From Methanovulcanius yangii (GTDB lineage: Archaea > Halobacteriota > Methanomicrobia > Methanomicrobiales > Methanomicrobiaceae): a stretch of 64,000 nucleotides of DNA. Location of the stretch: positions 1,603,780 through 1,667,779 of the forward strand of contig NZ_LTBL01000001.1 in assembly GCF_018687785.1 (NCBI RefSeq), written 5' to 3'. Below, piece by piece: positions 62,660-64,000 of this stretch (position 1 is its first letter; each line of letters starts with the position of its first letter). The notes below the pieces were generated by a model, which searched no databases, was not told the DNA's origin, and saw only the letters and a list, made by a program, of their open reading frames with translations. The position numbers were made by a program, and so were the translations under genes.

Positions 62660-63235
62660 TTATTCCTGTATCTTCTTTAAGAGCCAGGCCATGTTTCGGC
62701 CGAGGTTTTCCATCGTGACGATCCCCTCCTCGTCGTCGTCCACATCCCCCGGGGCGAGGCCGACGCCGAGGTTCCAGTAGGTGGAGCCCACCGTCACCAT
62801 CTCGGAGATCCCGAAGAGGTGGTTGATCGTGTCATAGGCATGGATGGCCCCGGCACGGCGCACCGCGACGACGGCGGCACCCGCCTTTCTCCGGAGGAGG
62901 CCGTCGTTTGCAAGCCCCACATACCCGGCACGGTCGATGAGGGCCTTGGTTGCGGTCGAGACGTCCGCGAAGTAGGTTGGGCTTCCGATGAGGATGCCGT
63001 CGGCCGCAAACATCTTCGCCATCCACTCGTTCATCGGGTCGTCGTCGAGGATGCAGCGGCGATCCTTCGTCTCGAAGCAGCGGTTGCAGGCGATGCAGCC
63101 GTTCACCTTCGTCGCCCCGATATGGATGATCTCGGTCTCGATGCCCTCCTGTTCGAGCTCGTCACAGGCGGCCCGGAGGAGATGGTAGGTATTCCCCTTC
63201 TTGCGGGGGCTCCCGTTGAATGCGACAACCTTCAT
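62660..63235 (-). CDS. Iron-sulfur flavoprotein / NAD(P)H-dependent FMN reductase family
   Basis: A 191-residue ISF-type flavoprotein: FMN loop AFNGSPRKKGNTYHLLRAAC, cluster motif CIACNRCFETKDRRC (CX2CX2CX7C), flavin segment GSPTYFADVSTATKALIDRA, then MENLGRNMAWLLKKI. The ATG at 63235 is the family-typical start; the frame is open to 63391. A TATA-like GATAAATAC is found on the minus strand around 63269-63277. It is the fourth flavodoxin-family gene in the window and the third with a full cysteine motif. Confidence 0.9.
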   Translation of the reverse strand: MKVVAFNGSPRKKGNTYHLLRAACDELEQEGIETEIIHIGATKVNGCIACNRCFETKDRRCILDDDPMNEWMAKMFAADGILIGSPTYFADVSTATKALIDRAGYVGLANDGLLRRKAGAAVVAVRRAGAIHAYDTINHLFGISEMVTVGSTYWNLGVGLAPGDVDDDEEGIVTMENLGRNMAWLLKKIQE

Positions 63236-63584
63236 GGCGGATTCACTTCCCGCAGATATGCCGGGCGTGGTATTTATCGGTAACGGGGGCAGGACAAAAG
63301 AGTACGAGGGGCTTGGGAAATGGCCACCAACGCGGACACCGAATTCACTGACCCGCAGATCCGGAGAATGGCCGATCTTCCTTATTTCCACACCGAATCT
63401 TCATCCAGGTTCATTCTATATCCAAAAATACATTTGATTTCCATTTAATCAATTTTTTTCTTGAAATATCTCAAAATGGTGTTTTATTTATATTAGACAT
63501 CATACGCCGCTTATTTATGGATCCTATTTCTGAAGAGCGCTTATCATCTCTCAGGTGAACCAGACGAAACAGGAGCCTTTCATC
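63236..63584 (+). promoter_or_regulatory. Intergenic region with promoter of the beta-helix protein
   Basis: AT-rich from 63400 to 63540. TTTATATTA at 63486-63494 is a likely TATA box giving a leader of about 70-75 nt, and ACAGGAGC at 63570-63577 is a ribosome binding site. Confidence 0.5.
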
Positions 63585-64000
63585 ATGACCCGCCACCTGT
63601 TTTCCACCTGTATTGGTATCGCAATCCTTCTCCTCATACTCGGTACGGCAGCACCCGCCGCCGCCACCGACTGGGGCGTAAACACCACCCACTACCGGGA
63701 GCTTCCGTCCGGTCCATCCTATGCCAGCGCCACTCCCATCCAGGGCGCCATCGACGCCGCAGCCACCGGCGATACCATCACAGTGGAATACGGCAGCTAC
63801 GACGAAGCTGTCACCGTTGCGGACAAGGATCTCGAAATCACCGGAACGCCGTCGGGGGATACCCTGCCCATCCTCCATGATTCATCCGGGACGGCATCTG
63901 CACTTGTCTCCTTCACCAACACGAGCCCGTCATTCGGGGGTTTTGCACTGGAGAACGATGTAAGCACGGATTATGGCATAAACATCGCTATCGCCCGCAA
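63585..64000 (+). CDS. Secreted beta-helix surface protein (3' partial)
   Basis: The first 138 residues of a protein cut by the window end. A signal peptide (IGIAILLLILGTAAPAAA) is followed by DWGVNTTHYRELPSGPSYAS, then the beginning of a right-handed beta-helix: IQGAIDAAATGDTITVEYGS, YDEAVTVADKDLEITGTPSG. This is the NosD/pectate-lyase-like pattern of methanogen surface proteins, often followed by PKD domains and a C-terminal membrane anchor. The start ATG follows AGGAG. Confidence 0.82.
   Translation, partial: MTRHLFSTCIGIAILLLILGTAAPAAATDWGVNTTHYRELPSGPSYASATPIQGAIDAAATGDTITVEYGSYDEAVTVADKDLEITGTPSGDTLPILHDSSGTASALVSFTNTSPSFGGFALENDVSTDYGINIAIAR

Overview
The window reads as chromosomal DNA of a methanogenic archaeon of the order Methanomicrobiales; this is inferred from gene content, not from a search. 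Archaeal markers are a cytosolic thiol:fumarate reductase pair (TfrA/TfrB, which uses coenzymes M and B), an LSm/ribosomal L37e/purF cluster, archaeal SepF, a ZPR1-type zinc-finger protein, an initiator tRNA-Met with an A1:U72 pair, TATA boxes about 25 nt before start codons (many probably leaderless mRNAs), secreted beta-helix surface proteins and many iron-sulfur flavoproteins. GC content is moderately high, with sharply AT-rich intergenic promoters.

Layout. 1-6 kb: the end of an iron-sulfur aldo/keto reductase, an unknown protein, then an apparent operon of an AI-2E-type permease, an Nramp-like/LytS-type fusion membrane protein and a membrane-anchored solute-binding protein. 6-11 kb: GNAT acetyltransferase, flavin reductase, a small acidic protein, and a potassium channel translationally coupled to a two-gene ABC exporter. 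11-20 kb: thioredoxin, initiator tRNA, purF, L37e, LSm, PUA protein, SepF, ZPR1, 2H phosphoesterase, purM and aspartate kinase, mostly housekeeping. 20-30 kb: TfrAB, then redox and oxidative-stress genes (glutaredoxin/thioredoxin-reductase fusion, rubrerythrin, RadC, a TrmB regulator with a palindromic operator on its start codon, an FMN flavoprotein, and a zinc-ribbon, desulforedoxin, AhpD-like and peroxiredoxin series).

30-34 kb: a frameshifted DUF1670 gene between 18-bp inverted repeats (possible insertion element), a winged-helix protein and two tandem iron-sulfur flavoproteins. 34-45 kb is the most unusual part: three tandem paralogous secreted proteins of about 1,060-1,070 residues, each with a signal peptide, Ig/Big-1-like repeats and a von Willebrand A-like domain in which all three metal-site motifs are replaced by the same non-canonical residues. 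A small ywbE gene lies between copies 2 and 3 on the other strand. 45-52 kb: bactofilin-like membrane protein, RND (HAE3) and MFS transporters, a DUF2178/XRE pair and an arsenite methyltransferase. 52-64 kb: SbcD/SbcC, a HAD/GDPD-like fusion, dipeptidase PepD, a MarR-MATE efflux operon with a perfect palindromic operator, another iron-sulfur flavoprotein, and the start of a secreted beta-helix protein cut by the window end.

The best candidates for undescribed biology are the MIDAS-less VWA triplet (34.1-45.1 kb), the Nramp-like/5TM-LYT fusion with its orphan binding protein (2.6-5.8 kb), and the DUF1670 unit with its inverted repeats (30.4-31.5 kb). No CRISPR array or cas gene was seen; one isolated repeat-like palindrome is noted at 6.8 kb.
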